From Pleurotus djamor (lineage: Eukaryota; Basidiomycota; Agaricomycetes; Agaricales; Pleurotaceae), in assembly GCA_029747585.1 (NCBI GenBank), contig JAPEVF010000249.1:1-59306 (forward strand): 59,306 nucleotides of DNA. The letters are read 5' to 3'. Position 1 is the stretch's first letter, and each line of letters opens with the position of its first letter. Shown piece by piece: positions 47,049-57,104 of the stretch. The notes beneath the pieces were generated by a model, which saw only the letters and a program-made list of their open reading frames with translations, was not told where the DNA came from and did not search any database. The position numbers were made by a program, and so were the translations under genes.

Positions 47049-47884
47049 ATGTTGAAATTCCTCATCCCCACCATCCTCTTTGTCTCTCTCTCACCCTCTC
47101 GTCCTTTGCTTCTGCTAGTCCGCTCGCATCCGACACTGTAACCGAACACGCGAAACACACTCCAGATCAGGTCAAAGCATCCGTTGATAACATTGTCAAT
47201 AAGATCGAGATTTTCGACACCGCAATGACGGAATTTCCTACGACGGGGGCTACGCTGAAACAAGGTTACGTGCGTGTTCCGATTCCGCTATTCTCTGACT
47301 TCAATTTGAACATGGATTTGGAATTTACTGTGTTGTTTTCGGTTGGCAGTACATCCATTCGAGCGCAATGGATCTGGTCAAGACAGTGAATTCGACCGAT
47401 ACACTTGTGAAGGTACGAGCTCATCGATCATCTCGCATTCTCTACCGTAATTTGGGAATCTACTTAACACTCCGCCAGGCCACGGGCCAGCTGTCCCAAA
47501 AGGACAGTCGTGATATTCTCAACAGTTTCAAAGGGGCGGAGAAATACATCAAGTCCGCAATCGCAACGGTAAGTTATTTTTATCTCTACTGTAGACTACT
47601 GCTCATCGAAGATCGTAGTTGATCGAGAAAAAGGCTGCGTTCAAGGCGCTCCCCGCCAACACTGGCGACCTGGCGCCTTATGATCTCAATCAACTTGATA
47701 TTTCCGTTGGTAAATTAGCTGATAGCTTCCTCAATGTTTTCGACGTGCGCTCCCCCGAATTACCTCCATGCCCCCGAACTGACATCTCAATTCACAGAGC
47801 GCTGTAAAAAAGGACACATCTACATTTAAAGGTCATCTTCATAGCGAATTGCAAGATGCTATCACCCAGTTTAAAGCCCCTTGA
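47049..47884 (+). CDS. HsbA-like protein, cluster gene C, frameshift in signal peptide
   Basis: Exons are 47049-47269, 47350-47412 (63 nt), 47479-47568 (90), 47619-47744 (126) and 47798-47884. Exons 2-5 are intact, phase 0 and match the cluster pattern: exon 2 ends NSTDTLVK, exon 4 starts LIEKKAAFKALPA, and the C-terminus ends LQDAITQFKAP. The ATG at 47049 begins a normal signal peptide (MLKFLIPTILFVSLS), but within a TC dinucleotide run (about 47,083-47,092) the frame is lost. The mature part (SFASASPLASDT and onward) lies in the other frame. Two bases fewer in the run would put them in register. This is either a real frameshift or a sequencing error. Confidence 0.75.
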
Positions 47885-48154
47885 GTGCTCGCCTTTCTCC
47901 AGTCACATCATTTGTTAGTCTCCGTGCCTTCTCAATAGCTGTGGTGTGTTGTGTACTAGGTTTTTGGACATCGTTAAAGAGCATGCATTTGTCCCCCTCA
48001 TAAGCCGTACTTTCACTGGGACCTATCTGGGTGATCGAGTACTTATCACAACACACGAAGAATCGGAGCCAAAAAATATATGTCAAATATACATCAACTA
48101 CGGAAAACGAGGAATGGAGGGGGCAGTACGACAAGCGCTGCACAAACGATGGGA

Positions 48155-49191
48155 TTAGAGGCCTTCGTACGCTTTAGCAGCCGCTGTGAGTATCACATCA
48201 ATCTCGTCCCTCGAAGCCAATGTTTCGGCGAGTAATTTGACCTAAAATGAAAGATTCAGAGGACATGCGCAAAATGAAAAGCAAGGAGATTAAGTGAGAA
48301 GACACCACGAAGTACGAAATCACGAAAACACGATCAACAACGACATTTTGGAGTAAGAAACCCAACGAAACACATACTGGGAAAACACTCGCTAAAGCCC
48401 CGTGAACTTTCCTTGCGTCTCCTCTGAGGCGTCCAATGTCCAAGCGGACGAAGACAGTTTCAGCCACGGGGATGGTCTCGAATGCCGGTTTTTTTCTGAT
48501 CAACTGGAGAGTGGGGAGTCGCGAGTTACTCGCTCTGTACACGATGAAGCGAGATGCGGAACTTACTGTATCCATGACAGAACGAGCGGACGGTTCCAAG
48601 TTTTGAAATCTAGTGAGGATGGGACGGCCTTTGGCTTCGGAGAGGGATTGCACAGCCTTAAATGCGAACGAAACGATCCACTAAACATTAGCAACGCTTT
48701 CGGGGAGCGCATACAATCCAGGAGGATGCGAATCACGAGAGGACGAACCTTGATCTTCTCGGTTACGGTGTTTGCATCCCTATGCACCCTATTGAACGCA
48801 CCCTGGAGTTGCTAGAGCACCATTTATACATTAGGGGGTTGTAAGTGCCCATGCTCTCACTCTTGTTGTTGAATAGTATAAACCGGGGAGGACGCACATT
48901 CAATTCGCCCGGCAATGGATTTTCTGTTGGGAACTGTTCAATGGCATCCCCGAATTTCTCGACATTGAAGAAGAGGTGCTTGAGTTCTGCTTCCATATCT
49001 TCCTCTGGGGTGCTTTTCGGGTTCTCGTGGGCAGTCACATTGGCGGTGGTGGGGGTGGTGGTGACGGTGGTGGTGAGCAAACCGAGAGCCGAGGAACGGT
49101 TTGACAAGGTGGGGGAGAGAGGCGTGGCGAAGACAAGGTGTGAGATGGAGGAGGATGCGAATAGGATGGCGAGAACGATGTATTTGAACAT
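48155..49191 (-). CDS. HsbA-like secreted protein, cluster gene D
   Basis: Exons in transcription order are 49191-48898, 48811-48749 (63 nt), 48656-48567 (90), 48503-48378 (126) and 48241-48155, all phase 0, giving 219 residues. The signal peptide is MFKYIVLAILFASSSISHLV plus FA (about residues 1-22), followed by a Thr-rich, probably O-glycosylated stretch (LLTTTVTTTPTTANV). Exon 3 carries AVQSLSEAKGRPILTRFQNL; exon 4 starts LIRKKPAFETIPV, the typical KKP-x-F motif of HsbA; the end is ILTAAAKAYEGL. The ATG at 49191 was chosen to begin at the signal peptide. It converges on gene C with about 270 bp between stops. Confidence 0.85.
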
Positions 49192-49298
49192 GGTAGACAA
49201 GTTTGAAAGGAGGATTTTTGAATCGACTGTAAGCAGAGGGATTTCGACGGGTGAGGGTGATTCGTGAGGAAGATATGGAGTGCGTCCAAGACCTCATC

Positions 49299-49305
49299 AT
49301 TTATA
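49299..49305 (-). promoter_or_regulatory. TATA-like element of HsbA-like gene D
   Basis: TATAAAT on the minus strand, about 110 bp upstream of the ATG at 49191. Confidence 0.5.
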
Positions 49306-50034
49306 CGATCAGGAGATGGCTACGAAGGTGAACGCGTATGGTGAATGCTAGAACCCACTGCCAGTGTTCATGTGGACTTGATGCTTTGACGCGCTGAGAA
49401 GATCCTTGATGATTGCTCCCGAACACAAAGATCTCGCAGTGGCGTTGGGATTGCCCATTCGATACCTTAATTGATGCATCATTGCACTACGTCCAACATA
49501 CTCTATGAGTATAGCGGACTCTAGGCGAAGAGCAGTCATTTGTGAGGTCACATCCACGCTGAGAGAGAAGCCGCGAAGCGTTGTGTGATATGACAGTTTC
49601 GTCGGTAGACGTTTGAACGAAGAAGCCATACGGAACGATGAAGAGGGTACACGAGCTTCGGCAGTGGATTGAGCCAAGGAGATGATGGTGAAGTGAGCAT
49701 CGACATGGAGCGGAGAACATACATAGCCACTTGTACGAATTGTCAGGAGAATCATACAGATAAACATGAAGCGTTAATCAGCTGCCAGTAATAATGGAAC
49801 TACAGTGAGGGTTGGTAAAATGGGGCAGTGATCGGTTCGAGACGAGCAAAAGACAAGGAAAACGACCGGGAAGGGAGAGCATATACGAGCGATTTGTTCA
49901 ACGGCCACACCATCCAGAGTGAGGGCGGGGAGGATATGAAACGGAGGCCAGTGTACTTTCATATGCAAAACGACAAGGACGTGGGTTCAGAGATCGACAC
50001 AAGTGGAGGGGGCGTGAGAAGCACCCAGAGCCGG
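49306..50034. other. Intergenic, no supported gene
   Basis: About 0.73 kb between gene D's promoter and the first dispersed repeat copy. The minus-strand frames at 49348-49767 and 49774-49968 have no recognisable features. Confidence 0.4.
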
Positions 50035-51015
50035 ACTGTGCTACGAATCTGGTCACCGAGTACCAGATTCAAGGCTGAAACATTCAAGTCCACTAGGTAA
50101 CCTCAGACGAGAGGAAGTACCCGACTCCACTGCCAGAGGACAGGGAAGCACCAAATTGCGGCTTCCTGGATGATCATTGACAACACGGAGCTCCCTAAGA
50201 ACCAGGCTCGGTGCATGGGTTGCGATATCAACGCTGTGTTGGGGGGAAGAAGCGCCGAAAAGATACGCGAGTGGATGTTGGAGAGAATGTGAGAGGGGGA
50301 TGTGTACGATCTTGAAGGAGTTGTTGTATACGTGGTACTGGGAGAATGGCAGCTCCACTGTGCTTGCGTACGCAGCAACGAAACTAAGGCAGAGAGGACG
50401 GGGAAGCACCATGTCACGGGTTCCTCCATGTGCGATGGTGTATATAGGAGAGAACTCGGGAAGCACTCATCATCTTGCAAGTGTGGAAGACAACGATGGT
50501 GGGAGTGGGATGAGGGGATTGTAGAGTATGCGTCGTGGGGTTCGGTAACAAGGGAGACTGAATTAAAATTGTGTGAGTAGGCAACGACTCGACTGGGAAT
50601 GGGAAACACACTATGTTGATCCGACCGACGTGTTTGAACGGCAACGAAGAGATTGGGGGCTCGATGTGGGCTGGTCTTCATCGGGTGCGATGGGCCGCAG
50701 GTTGGGGGCCTTGACGGTGAAGAAGCCGTCTCTTCTAGGCTATCAAGGACGCTGATGAACCGTCGTTCGTCCCGGCATTCGATGACGCGTACTCCCCACG
50801 GCGTCGGAAGCTCACAGACGACGGGTCGAGTTCCATGCTCTATGAACATCCTTCGTCCATCCAACCACTTTCCTTCATATGGTTACGATACGGTTGGCCG
50901 GCCTAATGCGTTGGATTAGGATGGGATAACAGAGTGTGTAAATGACTGTGCGTACTTGAGAATGGGTGCCGCGGAGGAGACACTAGTCCATTGGTGTTGA
51001 CTGGCGTTGCGAAAG
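50035..51015 (-). repeat. Dispersed repeat or gene relic, copy 1
   Basis: About 1 kb similar along its length to 54,870-55,790 on the opposite strand. Shared landmarks, read on the minus strand, are TGTCTCCTC followed by CCCATTCTC-AAGTACGCA (~50,960-50,990); TAGGCCGGCCAAC (~50,895-50,907); ACGACGGTTCATCAGCGTCC (~50,752-50,771); GTCGGTCGGATCAACA (~50,614-50,629); GGAAGCCGCAATTTGGTGCT (~50,150-50,169); and TACCTAGTGGACTTGAA (~50,085-50,101). A minus open frame of 253 codons (50103-50864) covers it, but the aligned copies are in different frames, so I treat it as a decayed gene or repeat rather than a CDS. The segment GTGCTTCCC-GTCCTCT occurs twice inside this copy. Confidence 0.6.
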
Positions 51016-51342
51016 AAAGAGCCGTCATTGCAGGTTGATGATTAAGGGGGGAAAGACTCTGGGGACGGTGAGCGTATTTACTTATAAATCTCGATAAGCC
51101 TCTTACATCGAAGTAAAGCGTGCGGGAGACGAAGAAACGGTGTTGAAGAAATTTGACCCACAGCGATCTAGCGCCCATAGCATCCAAACCACCTGAGGTA
51201 AATAGGAGTGCCTCCTGGTTGAGCTACGCTTTCCTGTTAGCATGGAGGAAGAAGTACTAGTCTTGGTTGGAACATTCACATGAGTGTTATGAACGGCCTA
51301 TGACAAGTCGGTCTGCTCTGGGGATATGTACTCTAGTATACT

Positions 51343-52378
51343 CTAAACGGGTAACTTAATGGGTGCAAAATCGTTGGCGGCAGCTGTAATCATCTCGACA
51401 GTTTCAACCTTTAAACGCTCCGCATCCTGAAAAACGGCTCCCTAATAAACAGAATAAACATACGCGACAGAAAAGCAGTAGATGTGCATTGAGAGAGATA
51501 CACACATCGAAAATAAGATAGAAGCCTTCATACATTGTGCTCGTATCCTCTTTGAGGCGTTGGAGGTTTCCATAGACAAAGGCAACACCAAATCTGGTGA
51601 AATGAGACTCAATCACATCTCTCTTGCTGCCCAACTGTGGATCAACAAGGTTACTTCAAAGTAGTCGCGCAAGAAGACAAGCATCACCGGTGACGGTCCA
51701 GTGTGTGAGACAGACAGAAGGAAGAACGCACCGTCCTCAGACTTCCCCGGCCTAATGGTGCTGATACATTGAACCTGGACAGGACAGAACGGCTGTCGGG
51801 TTCAGAGAGCATCCCAGTCTCCTGGAGCAACAGTTAGCGACGAATCATGAATTTCAACAAAAATGAAAAATAAAGACACAGTAACAGAAGACCAACGAAA
51901 AAACAAACCTTTATCTGCTTTTGCAAGGCATCTGAGTGTATATGTAAATCTTCAAACTTGTCTAGGAGATTCTACCCGGTAGAGAGTACACCCACAACGA
52001 AGAAAATCAAAAGAAATAAGTGAGTTATTGATTGATTTAGCCAAAATTGAACGGTCGAACCTCAAATTGAGAGGGTGTAGGTTTCTCCGCAGAGAGTTCG
52101 CCGATGGCGGTCCGGAGATTTTTGATGCCGCCGGAGACGGGATCTAGCACAGCGTTGAGGGCCTCAATCGGCGTTGGCTCGCGCTTCTCGTGGGTGTTGG
52201 CGTTGGCGAGATTAACTACGGTGACGCCGGTGTTGATGACCTCTGCCGCGTGGATCTTTGGGTTGGGAGTTGAGAGGTCTGCATTGGGTGGGGGAGGGAG
52301 GGCGGAGGCCGTGGTGGAGATGGTGGTGGAAGTAGCGAAGAGGAGAGTGAGGATGATGAATTTGAGCATTGTGAACAT
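51343..52378 (-). CDS. HsbA-like secreted protein, cluster gene E
   Basis: Exons in transcription order are 52378-52061, 51971-51909 (63 nt), 51821-51732 (90), 51634-51506 (129) and 51441-51343, all phase 0, giving 232 residues. The signal peptide begins MFTMLKFIILTLLFATSTTI (a second Met, 52369, is equally possible). A Pro/Asn-rich linker follows, then the N-terminal helix region EALNAVLDPVSGGIKNLRTA. Exon 2 reads LLDKFEDLHIHSDALQKQIK; exon 3 contains MLSEPDSRSVLSRFNVSAPL. The exon 4 start has LGSKRDVIESHF in place of the KK motif. This is the most diverged member, and its small downstream exons are found only by using the shared exon lengths. No frame break is seen. Confidence 0.78.
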
Positions 52379-52490
52379 TGCGAACGGGTAAGCCAAGGAT
52401 GCAATTCCAAATCGACGGTCTTCTACGATGCAACTCGAGTTGAGAGGGAGATGAGGGTGCGGTAGAGAGTGGGGTTCGAAGGGAGGACGC

Positions 52491-52496
52491 TTTATA
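52491..52496 (-). promoter_or_regulatory. TATA box of HsbA-like gene E
   Basis: TATAAA on the minus strand, about 115 bp upstream of the ATG at 52378. Confidence 0.55.
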
Positions 52497-52734
52497 TGCG
52501 TCGTTCCAAACAGGCAATGTAAGAACGTTCTTCATGATAGGACCCGGCGTTGTGAAGACGGGTATCGCGTTGGCACGTCGGAGAGGACTCCGGGAAGGTT
52601 GCTGGCCTAGAGTATGTTGTTGCGTGCGCATGTGGAGAACGATTGTAGAGTAGGATGACTGCTCCCGAGGGACGGCAGCGGCGTCCGTGGTATGGACATT
52701 GTTGACATTCGAAGCTGGCAGTACACTCCATTAG

Positions 52735-53225
52735 GGTAGTTCAAAGCAAATGATTTGAACTTGATTTGGGGTTTGATTTGGAGAACACTTGGCGAACTTC
52801 GCTTCAACCAGCGATTTCGGCCAAGCACGGCGAAGGTATCGGGGGTTGAATGACCCCTGGATTGGGTTTTGTTAGATCTGAGACACTCGCACCGTTTGTA
52901 GCACTATAAAAGAGTCCGCTCGTGCTAGATAAAGGTCTGAAAGACGACGAGTGCGCATACGGGAAAATGAACAGACGTACAAGAGCGAAATTGCTCGGCC
53001 GTTCAGTCAGAACTAGGAAGAGTTACGACTCCGCTCGGCGGTATCCGAAGCGTACCTCAAATCAACCTCAAATCAACCTGGAATCCGTCGAAATCACTAC
53101 AAAAGGTGGGGGTATCAAAGCTAGGATTTGATTCGGATGGATTTTTGAGTCAAATCAAAGTCCAAATCATCCTGGAATCAAGCCCAAATCACGTCCAAAT
53201 CGCGTCCAAATCGCAGGTTTGAATT
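52735..53225. repeat. Inverted arrays of a CAAATC-type short repeat
   Basis: At 52,745-52,795 the plus strand carries several GATTTGG-like units. At 53,055-53,220 it carries the complement, many CAAATCAACC / CCAAATCGCG units in loose tandem. The two arrays face each other across about 270 bp. The arrangement resembles a decayed inverted-repeat element (MITE-like), but no target-site duplication or sharp ends are visible. Confidence 0.45.
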
Positions 53226-53859
53226 CCCCTATTGTGGAAGCGACTGTTAGTCTTGAAATGGAATCCCTTCATCGACGGAGGTAATATAATCTTGAGCGCA
53301 CCGCCAGTTTGACAGCCAGTGGAAGGGCCATAGTTTGAACTACCAGTTGCAGCCTCGCAAGGATACGAAAAGAAGTTTATTTAGCTTTCTTACCCTCCGA
53401 GTACCGATGCACATCATCCAACATTGACGACCAATGTGACATGTTGATCTACCCTTAACCCTATCACCGATGATTGGTGCCGGTGCCCGTCCATCTCCCG
53501 GGACAGACTAGAAGTTTGACCGAGATGTTAGATTGTCATCCGGAGTGTACTCTACACGTGATGGGACAAGTGAACACTTGGTGAACATACGAGGGTTTGA
53601 TGAATCGAGTACTCCACTAAGTAACAGGTCGCAGCGCAGAACGGATGAACCAAGTCCGAGCTCTGTGATGTCCAAAGCAGCGGTCAGCTAAGACTCTGGT
53701 GAATGAGCGGGAGACTTACCCTAGCCCTCTCTGATTCGCACCTCCGCCACCAGTCACTTTTGTTGAAATTCAAAGAACAAGAGTTTAGGGAGAGAGAAGC
53801 TCTCAGCATGATACTAGGGTGGGTACCGGATGGGAGGGGAGGGCATGAGAAACTAGGGA
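53226..53859. other. Intergenic, no supported gene
   Basis: About 0.63 kb following the CAAATC arrays. No coding frame with recognisable content; the short plus frame at 53703-53993 is antisense to repeat fragment 2a. Confidence 0.4.
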
Positions 53860-54010
53860 AGAAGTGTGTGAGCAGGCAGCAATTTGATCGAGAATATGGA
53901 GCCCATTGTGTTTACCCGGTCGACCTGGTTAAACCACGACGAAGAAATCGAGAGATCGTGTGCAGAGGCAAACGGGGGGTTTGCTGGGGCTGAAAGTGGG
54001 TTTAATGGCA
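53860..54010 (-). repeat. Dispersed repeat fragment 2a
   Basis: Read on the minus strand, this translates to FASAHDLSISSSWFNQVDR. It matches FASAQGVTISSSQFNQVGR of copy 3 in the corresponding place, with similar flanking nucleotides. It is a short head-part fragment of the same family. Confidence 0.55.
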
Positions 54011-54379
54011 GCTGGCTGCTCACTGATGTTCCGTGGATTCAATTGGGATGGGGGCGTACTCTGCCTAGTAGTAGGGTAGGTGTGAGTAGTTTGGCGAGCA
54101 ACAGGCGGCAGAGCCCCATCATACTTCGAAGTGTATGTCTCCGTATCGTTGGGATCAGGGGCTTAAGATCTTGGTCTATGAAAAGAGATACTCGTTAGGT
54201 AAAAGCAGGAGGTTATAGAAAGACGGACAAGACATACTGATATCTGATTGGATGGGAAGAAGGAAAAGGGTGGTGTTGTCCGGAGAACCTAAGAGCCACG
54301 TCCGATACCAGGGGGTGCGAAAGAAGCGGTCGGAGCCAGCAGAGGAGTGTTGGTGAGATGGCTTCCACAGTATTAAGAA

Positions 54380-54620
54380 AAGAGGTGCAGAGATGGGCTG
54401 ACGGCGTCACTACCCGTCAAACAGCAGACTCGGCGTTCGAATCCACCGGGCAGAACTAGACGAGAAGAGGATCCCAGCTCCACTGTAGAGTACTTGCGTA
54501 CGCAGGAGCGAAACTAAGGCAGAGAGGACATGTACGGAGACCCGCTATTTACAGAGCTACAGCGCATGTTGAGTGTCTCGGGGAGTGGACTGCGACGTGG
54601 AAGGTACATTGGTGCAAAGT
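54380..54620 (-). repeat. Dispersed repeat fragment 2b
   Basis: It corresponds to the tail end of the family. The plus strand reads GCGTTCGAATCCACC, then CTCCACTGTAGAG, then TTGCGTACGCAGGAGCGAAA and CTAAGGCAGAGAGGAC, closely matching 50,086-50,130 and 50,362-50,402 of copy 1. The order is compressed relative to copy 1. GTTCGAATCC resembles an RNA polymerase III B box, but the stem expected of a tRNA does not form. Confidence 0.55.
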
Positions 54621-54869
54621 GGTTGGAAAGATCATCGGGGACGAGCCGCATGGCGAAAGTGAGTCGCGAGGCCAAGGTAGCGTAGAAGGAGGGGGAGGAG
54701 TTCACCAGAAATGAGTGGCTATCGGACGAAAGTAATGCATGAGGGTTGTGAGGGAGAAGACCTGGAAGGAGGAGCAGACGGAGAAAATCGAGGGTAAGGA
54801 AAAAGAGCAAGAGAGGAACATTTGCCGTGACGCAGGTGCAAAATACCAAACGGTCACACAGTGTCACGC

Positions 54870-55790
54870 GGCCTCGCTCTCCTTTTTTTTCATACCAACA
54901 ACCATGGACACAGACTGGTGTCTCCTCTGCGGAACCTATTCTCCAGTACGCATCTCCTTTTCAGCTCCCCTCTGTTCCGATTAAACTCAGTAGGCCGGCC
55001 AACGTGTAGTCGAGCGGACAGTTTCTATGCGTCAGGAAGGTGGTCGGGTGAAGGGAGCGGGGGTGTGATTGAGCAGGGAAACGATGGCCTTGACCTCGAT
55101 GCATCGTCTGCAAGCTCACACCACCAATGAGCGTACGCGTCACCGCATGCCGGGACCAACGACGGTTCATCAGCGTCCTCAACAGCCCCAGAAGAGGCAC
55201 CTTCTTCACCGCCAACATCTCCTAGCATGAGACCTATCGTAGCCGAGGAAGAAGAGCCCACGCTGAACCCATCCTCGCCGCCAACAAGCAGCATGTTTGC
55301 GTCTGCGCAGGGTGTGACGATCTCTTCGTCGCAGTTCAACCAGGTCGGTCGGGATCAACACAGTGCGCTCCCCGTTCCCTATCAACTTGTTGCCCACTCA
55401 TTTGATTCGGTCCTAGTTTCCCATGTCACCAATCACCACCACACATACAGGTCCTTCAAGATCCTCCCCATTCCCCTCCCGCTACCTCTCTCTCCCGCCT
55501 CCACGCTCGCATCCTGGTGGGCGCTTCTCTCCCCCGACACAGCATTCGAATCGCCGCCCACACGTCTTACCTGGTTCCCTGGTATCGGAGGCTCCGTGTC
55601 GACGTCACTCATGAAGGAAGCCGCAACATGGTGCTTCCCTCTCCTCTCTGCTCTCGTTGTCGCTGCTGCGTATGCCACCACACTGGAGTCGGGGTCTTCT
55701 CATCGTCTTGGGCTACCTAGTGGACTTGAACGCTGAGTATGTCGTTCAGTAGGTACCAGTGCCATCGGGCCTTTTACCCATTGTCTAGCA
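54870..55790 (+). repeat. Dispersed repeat or gene relic, copy 3
   Basis: Least decayed copy. On the plus strand a frame of 169 codons (55227-55736) includes FASAQGVTISSSQFNQVGRD, similar to the N-terminal F-x-x-A...I-x-x-S-x-F-x-x-V-x-x-D motif I associate with many Agaricomycete hypothetical and NLR-like proteins, and EAATWCFPLLSALVVAAAYA near its end. Upstream coding-like sequence (SSAEPILQYASPFQLP, ~54,930) aligns with SSAAPILKYAQSFTHS in copy 1. Frames differ between segments, so either introns are missing from my reading or the gene is broken. Confidence 0.55.
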
Positions 55791-56419
55791 TACTCTAATC
55801 AAGCTCGTCACCCTATCCTCGCCACCGTTACCTCTGTCCAAACCCAAGCCGTCGTTCAGCTTATCCCTCGAGTCCCTCTTCGCTTTCTCGTTTTCCCCCC
55901 AACACAACCCTGGCATCTCCGCCCTGGTTCCCCATTCATTATGCCCAGCACACTTACCTCATCCACCACCAAACTTTCCTTGGTTGGGGTCTTCTTAGTC
56001 CCTCTTTCTTCCCCACCATGCATACTCTCGATGGTTGCTTTCCGTCTTGGATACGGGACTCATCCACCCTATCTTTCTGGCCATCACCTCTCTCCCCCGA
56101 GATTGGCCAAAGCTGATCTTCTCTGCCCTCCAACTCGCCTCAGGCATGTCTGGATCCTCGAATCCTCGATGCCTTGATGTAGTGCTGGTAATTCGAGTTG
56201 ACGTCTTCGCCTTGTCTTCGCTTACCGTCGTGTAGACCGCTGTACCCATCGGCTGTGCGTGTATCCTCTCGGCTGCTTGGTTCATCTTTCCTTCCTTGTG
56301 CGCTTGTCCCCATTTATTGCTCTCTTTTATCATCTTGTATACTTCGTGTTTACATGCTCGTTCCTTCCTGTCCCACCTACATTTCTCCAGTCGGCCCGCT
56401 TCTTTTACCTTCTATCCCC
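55791..56419. other. Intergenic, no supported gene
   Basis: About 0.63 kb. Several overlapping Pro/Ser/Leu-rich frames on both strands (55941-56177, 55995-56333) reflect CT-rich composition rather than a clear gene. Confidence 0.4.
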
Positions 56420-56427
56420 TATATAAT
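56420..56427 (+). promoter_or_regulatory. TATA box candidate
   Basis: TATATAAT lies 138 bp upstream of the ATG at 56558. Confidence 0.4.
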
Positions 56428-56557
56428 ACCCTACCCCCAGTCCCATCTCGTTGGCCATTTGGTATCTATCTCCCACCTCGTTCTATTGTATGGACTACGT
56501 CGATTCGTGGATTCACGGCATGTACCACGCCCTTCCATTGTTTTATTATTTTCACAA

Positions 56558-56854
56558 ATGGAACCGTCTAACGCAGACATCTCTTCAACATCCCATCGGC
56601 AACATTGGTACCTGATTTTCAAGAAGAAGGATGTCCGTGAGGTGGAAAGCCTAGCCAAGGTGGCCGCGCGAACGGTTTATCATATCGTATCCGCCCCAGC
56701 ATTTAAGAAAAGCACCAACATGGAGTCCCGGAGTCGATACCTTGCAAAATGGGTATTCAACCTTGATGTTGAATGTGAACCTTTCCGCCACCGTTCGCCA
56801 CCAGCAGGATTTATTTGGGAAACGTTGGACCTGTCGAAGAGTCATTCCCAGTAG
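56558..56854 (+). CDS. Small hypothetical protein, 98 residues
   Basis: The open frame from ATG 56558 (MEPSNADISSTSHRQHWYLI) has a balanced composition with basic and aromatic residues and a C-terminal half including MESRSRYLAKWVFNLDVE. The frame continues upstream to 56198, but that part is low-complexity Ser/Pro/Leu from CT-rich DNA and was excluded. A TATA box sits at a plausible distance. No known family is recognised; it could also be a fragment of a spliced gene. Confidence 0.45.
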   Translation: MEPSNADISSTSHRQHWYLIFKKKDVREVESLAKVAARTVYHIVSAPAFKKSTNMESRSRYLAKWVFNLDVECEPFRHRSPPAGFIWETLDLSKSHSQ

Positions 56855-57104
56855 ACATACCCCCTCATAATTGATGTATCCAATCATCGGTGTCGGAGGT
56901 TGGGGGTGCTTCGCCTTCGCTGAGTTTACAGTACTTCCAGGAACGCGATGTGTCACACCCTAAACGAGAAAAGCGCGCAAAGAGAAACTTGATTCGATGT
57001 GGCCAACATCATTCAGACAGTACAGAAGGGGGAAGTAGTCACTAAAACTTGTGTCTGGGTCGAGTGATTCGAGTCCAGGAGGTCAGGCGGTGCCTGTTGC
57101 CTGA

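Noticed and set aside
50103..50864. 253-codon minus-strand open frame as a real gene
   Set aside because: It overlaps the decayed repeat; similarity to copy 3 jumps between frames and long frames also exist on the other strand.
54360..54460. Possible tRNA gene
   Set aside because: Only the T-loop-like GTTCGAATCC is present; the T stem does not pair (CGGCG against CCACC) and no acceptor or anticodon stem could be built.
56198..56557. N-terminal extension of the 98-residue protein
   Set aside because: Translation is Ser/Pro/Leu low complexity from CT-rich DNA and includes the TATA-like element, so it is more likely promoter and leader.
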